Translations under genes and position numbers: made by a program
Shown here: positions 60,731 through 64,000 of the stretch, in pieces
How the letters are laid out: the number at the start of each line of letters is the position of its first letter
How positions within the stretch are numbered: position 1 is the stretch's first letter
Source: CAVONV01 sp963697355
Lineage (GTDB): Bacteria; Acidobacteriota; Vicinamibacteria; Marinacidobacterales; DATDRI01
DNA: 64,000 nt
Assembly: GCA_963697355.1 (NCBI GenBank)
Contig: CAVONV010000004.1
Coordinates: 186,001-250,000 of the forward strand
Direction of reading: 5' to 3'
Notes under the pieces: generated by a model
Database searches by the model: none
What the model was told of the DNA's origin: nothing
What the model saw: only the letters and a program-made list of their open reading frames with translations

Positions 60731-63082
60731 ATGATGGAAGAGAAGCACGACGCACCTGCTGGACAAGAGAAAACAACAAAGTCGCATAGCAATCCACGAT
60801 CATGGAAAGGCGCGGCCGTCGGAATGGGTCTCGCTGCTGTTCTCGTGTGGGCTTTGGCAGGCTCCTTTTTGAGGACAGGGTTGGGAACGGTGGCCGAGGT
60901 TCTTGCCGGCTTGTTGCTGGGTGCCGTTGCCCTGGGTCTTTTTGCAGCGTTGATTTCGTTGATGGCTGCGTTAGTGGCTCGCCTGCCGCGTCAATTCATC
61001 GTCGCTTTGGGGGCTGCGCTGGGAACGCTCCTCACGCTCAAGTTCTCGAGCTACATCAGTTTCAGGTGGCCCGATGAGTTGTATTATCCGGCCCTTGTCG
61101 TATTTCTGGCGGCTCAAGCGGTGCTTGGTGCGACGATTGCCTTCTTGTGGAGCGGTGGTGCTCGTCACGGCACCTCTACGAAGAAAGCCACCGTTATCGG
61201 TTTGCTCTCCTTGGCCTTGCTCGCCGACATGGGTGGTGTGATCTGGTTAGTGCAATCTGGGTCGGACCCATATCCCACGCTGGCCGATAGCTCTCAGGAG
61301 GCCAAGAGCGTCGCCCTTGAAGCGCCAAATCCCGGCCAACCCGGCGCCTTCGCCGTTCAGACCCTCCACTACGGAAGTGGCAAAAACGCTCGGAGACCCG
61401 AGTTTGGAGCGGATGTCGATATCGAGACACAAACCGTGGACGCGACGTTGCTCTTGCCGGAGTGGAAGGGCTTCAAAGCCCGGATGAGGGAGTGGTATTG
61501 GGGCTATGGGATTGAAGAGACACCCATAAACGGCCATGTTTGGTACCCGGAGGGTGAGGGCCCGTTTTCACTCGTCCTCATCGTGCACGGCAATCACGGA
61601 ATGGAAGACTACTCCGATCCCGGCTACGCCTATTTGGGCGAGCTTCTCGCCAGCCGCGGGTTCATCCTGGTGTCGGTCGATGAAAATCTCGTGAACGGTA
61701 CCTGGTCGGGGGATTTTCGCGGCAAGGAGATGCCTCTTCGGGCTTGGTTGCTGTTGGAGCATTTGAGGGTCTGGCGGGATTGGAACGCCAACGCTGAAAG
61801 CCCCTTCTTCCAAAAAGTGGATATGGAGCATATAGCGTTGATGGGACATTCCCGGGGAGGGGAAGCGGTCGCCATCGCCGCGGCGTTCAATCGACTGCCT
61901 CACTTTCCCGATGACGCCAATGTCCGTTTCGACTACGACTTCTCTATCAAATCCTTGGTCGCCATTGCTCAAATCGACCGCCGCTACGAGCGTCGTATCG
62001 AGCTCGAGAACGTGAATTTTCTGGCGCTGCAGGGGACTTATGACAGCGACGAGTCCAGTTTTCACGGCATGCGGCAGTACGCCCGGATCGCTTCTACGGA
62101 TGACAACTACCGATTCAAGGCGGGCCTATTGATCCACCGAGCCAATCACGGACAATTCAACACGGGCTGGGGACGCTACGACTCCGGCCCACCCGGGAAG
62201 TGGCTATTGAACGTTGCCCCCCTGATCTCAGGGGAAGATCAAAGGCAAATCGCCAAGGTCTATATCTCCGCCTTTTTGGAAGCAACACTTCACGACAAAC
62301 GAGAGTATTTGCCGGTCTTTCGGGATTACCGGAACGCGGGAGAGTGGTTGCCCGAAGGTTCCTATATTAGTCGTTTCCAGGACTCGACTTTTCGACCGAT
62401 GGCCGACTTTGAAGAAGACCTTGATGTGAGCACTGCATCACTAGAAGGCGGTGTCATAGAAATGGAGAATCTGGTCGTCTGGCGAGAGCGGGACCTTCCG
62501 TTCCGCGACAAGAGTCTGCAGCGCAACAACGCGGTTTATTTGGGTTGGAAGCAGGGGAACGGCGATGAAGAATCCGCTTCGCCGAGCTATGGCATCCATC
62601 TGCCTGAGCACTTTGCGCAGGAGGCCCATCTCCAACCCGAGACCGTCCTGAGCTTTGCCCTGGCCCACGCAGACGAAAGCGCAAAGCGACCGGGAGAAAA
62701 GAGCACCAAGGGCCGAAAAGAAGAGTCATCTCCAAGGATCGTCGAGCCGATTGACTTGACGCTGGAGCTCGTCGACGTTCACGGAAACGTTGCTCGTTGT
62801 CCCTTGAGTCGAGTGGCGCCCATCCCGACCCCGTTGCGCGTGCAATTCCTCAAGCTTCGCAAGACCAATCGCGAGGGGTATGGCGCTGCTTGGGAGCCCG
62901 CGCTCCAGACTTACGAAGTGCCGCTCGCAGTCTTCAGCGAGTTGAGCCCTCAGATCGATTTGTCGAGTCTTCGGACCATTCGGTGGCGATTTGATAGGAG
63001 CCCCACGGGCGTCATCATCCTCGACGACGTCGGATTTTTGGTGACAGTCACCACTGCAAGTCCTTCCGACAGTAAGTCTTAG
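60731..63082 (+). CDS. Membrane-anchored alpha/beta hydrolase
   Basis: A 783-residue protein: an N-terminal membrane domain with about five TM helices (about 25-175; VGMGLAAVLVWALAGSFL, LLLGAVALGLFAALISLMAA and others), then an alpha/beta hydrolase. The oxyanion strand is FSLVLIVHGNHGMEDYSDPG; the nucleophile elbow is MGHSRGGEAVAIAA (GxSxG with Ser); a late HRANHGQFN supplies the His. A beta-rich C-terminal part of about 200 residues follows (about 560-780). The last residues, VTVTTASPSDSKS, are encoded by a palindromic repeat (63039-63098), so the original ending may be lost. Substrate, lipid or ester, unknown. ATG at 60731 or 60734. Confidence 0.82.
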   Translation: MMEEKHDAPAGQEKTTKSHSNPRSWKGAAVGMGLAAVLVWALAGSFLRTGLGTVAEVLAGLLLGAVALGLFAALISLMAALVARLPRQFIVALGAALGTLLTLKFSSYISFRWPDELYYPALVVFLAAQAVLGATIAFLWSGGARHGTSTKKATVIGLLSLALLADMGGVIWLVQSGSDPYPTLADSSQEAKSVALEAPNPGQPGAFAVQTLHYGSGKNARRPEFGADVDIETQTVDATLLLPEWKGFKARMREWYWGYGIEETPINGHVWYPEGEGPFSLVLIVHGNHGMEDYSDPGYAYLGELLASRGFILVSVDENLVNGTWSGDFRGKEMPLRAWLLLEHLRVWRDWNANAESPFFQKVDMEHIALMGHSRGGEAVAIAAAFNRLPHFPDDANVRFDYDFSIKSLVAIAQIDRRYERRIELENVNFLALQGTYDSDESSFHGMRQYARIASTDDNYRFKAGLLIHRANHGQFNTGWGRYDSGPPGKWLLNVAPLISGEDQRQIAKVYISAFLEATLHDKREYLPVFRDYRNAGEWLPEGSYISRFQDSTFRPMADFEEDLDVSTASLEGGVIEMENLVVWRERDLPFRDKSLQRNNAVYLGWKQGNGDEESASPSYGIHLPEHFAQEAHLQPETVLSFALAHADESAKRPGEKSTKGRKEESSPRIVEPIDLTLELVDVHGNVARCPLSRVAPIPTPLRVQFLKLRKTNREGYGAAWEPALQTYEVPLAVFSELSPQIDLSSLRTIRWRFDRSPTGVIILDDVGFLVTVTTASPSDSKS

Positions 63083-63098
63083 GTGGTGACTGTCACCA
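63039..63098. repeat. Paired 15-bp palindromes, 30-bp spacer
   Basis: TGGTGACAGTCACCA (63039-63053) and TGGTGACTGTCACCA (63084-63098), reverse complements, spacer 30 bases, same layout as 14122-14181. The first unit and spacer form the last codons and stop of the hydrolase gene. Confidence 0.85.
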
Positions 63099-63111
63099 CT
63101 AAGTGCCCTGG

Positions 63112-63252
63112 TTCATAATTACGGTCACGTATCGAGAACGTCGAGGCGCCCGGCTGGCAAGGCGCGAGGAGTGAGTAATATCAAGATATATGACCGACGA
63201 GCAACGCAGCCAGACGGGATGATCGGCGTTCGAATGTGACCGTAATTATGAA
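63112..63252. mobile_element. MITE-like element with 17-bp terminal inverted repeats
   Basis: TTCATAATTACGGTCAC (63112-63128) and its perfect reverse complement (63236-63252) bound 141 bases with no transposase. GTGCCCTGG flanks the left end at 63103-63111 and recurs at 63263-63271, ten bases past the right end. The element overlaps the 3' end of the small membrane-protein gene. Confidence 0.65.
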
Positions 63253-63732
63253 TCGGGGTCTTGTGCCCTGGCCGGCTCGGAAAGCACCCATAAGAATCAC
63301 AATGCCGACCGCCACCAGAATGAGCGGCCAGTTGTCGAACAGTAAATCGATGATCCTTTGGGTGCGGGGTAAGCCGAGCAAAACTAAGATACCGCCCGGG
63401 ATCAGTGGCCACCAATGGCTTTCCCGTTGGGTGATCCAGGCAATGATGAAGATAGAGATGAATCCGAGTCCCAAGCCCCAAAGGGTTGGTTGACCATAGT
63501 CGTACCGCGTTTGGCTGACGACGGTCCCCGTTCCGAGGCCCAACATGATGCACGCAGGGACGAGAAGTCCATACTCACGCTTGTAGAAGTAATACGCGAG
63601 AAACGCTCCACCGATGATCAGTAGTACAGCGGCGGAATCGATGCCTACACTCCTCTCGAGGAGGTAGAGGATCCCGCCTAACACGATCAGGGTCAATCCG
63701 GCGGCTATTCGACGCTTTTGTTCTGCTACCAT
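63181..63732 (-). CDS. Small multi-helix membrane protein (DUF5668-like)
   Basis: Inner-membrane protein of 183 residues with about six hydrophobic segments: IAAGLTLIVLGGILYLLE, IDSAAVLLIIGGAFLAYYF, LLVPACIMLGLGTGTVV, WGLGLGFISIFIIAWI, WPLIPGGILVLLGL and LFDNWPLILVAVGIVILMG. The repeated WPLI...G.L.LLG pattern is like LiaI/DUF5668 proteins. The ATG at 63732 is used because the longer reading from 63990 runs through the divergent lipoprotein. The last 28 or so residues come from the MITE-like repeat, so the natural end is probably replaced. Function unknown. Confidence 0.72.
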   Translation of the reverse strand: MVAEQKRRIAAGLTLIVLGGILYLLERSVGIDSAAVLLIIGGAFLAYYFYKREYGLLVPACIMLGLGTGTVVSQTRYDYGQPTLWGLGLGFISIFIIAWITQRESHWWPLIPGGILVLLGLPRTQRIIDLLFDNWPLILVAVGIVILMGAFRAGQGTRPRFIITVTFERRSSRLAALLVGHIS

Positions 63733-63819
63733 GCGTCCAAGAATAGAATGGTTTATACTTCTCTTACAACCTAAATTGTCCGCTTCCATTGTGCTGTTGA
63801 GGATAGAGGTGCGCACCCC

Positions 63820-64000
63820 ATGAAGAACGGTCGTTTGGAAAAAGCAGCGTTTTTGTCGCTGGTGATCATGGTAACGGCAGGACTGACATCCTGCGGTTCC
63901 AAGCAAGCCGTCACACAGTCGCCAGTGCCACCCATGGCCGGCAAGCCCGCTCAGCAAAGCGTACCTCCTGTCGAAAATGAGGTCTCTCAAACTCTGGAGA
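63820..64000 (+). CDS. Lipoprotein, N-terminal part (cut by the window end)
   Basis: ATG at 63820 after AGAGGTG. The signal peptide is LSLVIMVTAGLTSC with a good lipobox, so the Cys is lipidated. The mature part begins GSKQAVTQSPVPPMAGKPAQ, Pro/Gln-rich, as a flexible linker. No domain can be named from 60 residues. It is divergent from the small membrane protein, with 87 bases between the starts. Confidence 0.7.
   Translation, partial: MKNGRLEKAAFLSLVIMVTAGLTSCGSKQAVTQSPVPPMAGKPAQQSVPPVENEVSQTLE

Overview
The window looks like chromosomal DNA of a GC-rich, Gram-negative, amino-acid-degrading heterotroph, most likely an Acidobacteriota member known from environmental sequence. This is inferred from gene families: two SusC-like TonB-dependent receptors with N-terminal carboxypeptidase-regulatory domains, an 'acidobacterial duplicated orphan permease' (MacB/FtsX type), three serine/threonine kinases fused to TolB/WD40-like propellers, a 1062-residue VPS10/sortilin-type propeller protein, and many secreted peptidases. 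I found no rRNA, tRNA, CRISPR array, phage or complete insertion sequence.

Layout. 1-4.5 kb (minus): a TRAP transporter (large and small permease, binding protein), an aspartoacylase/succinylglutamate-desuccinylase homologue and a short-chain dehydrogenase, read in the order dehydrogenase to large permease; this block carries many frameshifts. 4.9-10.6 kb (plus): amino-acid permease, metal-dependent amidohydrolase, a cobalamin-dependent mutase with a glutamate-mutase-like barrel fused to a B12 domain, a broken Rossmann dehydrogenase, a thiamine-binding protein and a radical SAM enzyme, closed by a clear terminator. 10.6-20.4 kb: cysteine-type sulfatase, M14 carboxypeptidase, proline dehydrogenase, saccharopine-dehydrogenase-like protein, ADOP permease and sarcosine-oxidase-like enzyme. 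20.6-38.1 kb (minus): TPR protein, TonB receptor, kinase, kinase, HNH endonuclease, kinase, TonB receptor. 38.2-44.5 kb: FmdB zinc ribbon, VPS10 protein, a structured RNA with a tiny leader peptide, a DUF72 protein and a DUF4143 ATPase. 44.7-50.6 kb: M20 peptidase and YfcC-type transporter (translationally coupled), then an internally deleted M28 peptidase, an M24 peptidase and an internally deleted serine hydrolase. 50.7-56.5 kb (minus): a PIN toxin/antitoxin pair, two outer-membrane barrels, a class V aminotransferase, an NTF2-like protein and an FG-GAP/ASPIC protein. 56.7-64 kb: carbon-nitrogen hydrolase, EamA exporter, GTP cyclohydrolase II, a renalase-like oxidoreductase, a membrane-anchored alpha/beta hydrolase, a small membrane protein and the start of a lipoprotein.

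Function. Most genes serve scavenging of peptides and amino acids: secreted M14, M20, M24 and M28 peptidases, amino-acid and TRAP carriers, then proline, N-methyl-amino-acid and B12-dependent catabolism. The kinases and TonB receptors look like paralogous sensing and uptake modules.

Most unusual features. (i) A structured RNA at about 42.04-42.32 kb whose 13-residue leader ORF has a Shine-Dalgarno able to pair with about 16 nt of a standard 16S rRNA 3' tail. (ii) Genes reduced to N-terminus plus C-terminus by internal deletion (M28 peptidase, serine hydrolase, probably a Rossmann dehydrogenase). (iii) Paired 15-bp palindromes with an identical 30-bp spacer at two distant places, plus REP-like and MITE-like elements that form the 3' ends of reading frames or sit inside kinase genes. 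(iv) About nine genes with frameshifts, several at homopolymers, which may be assembly errors.
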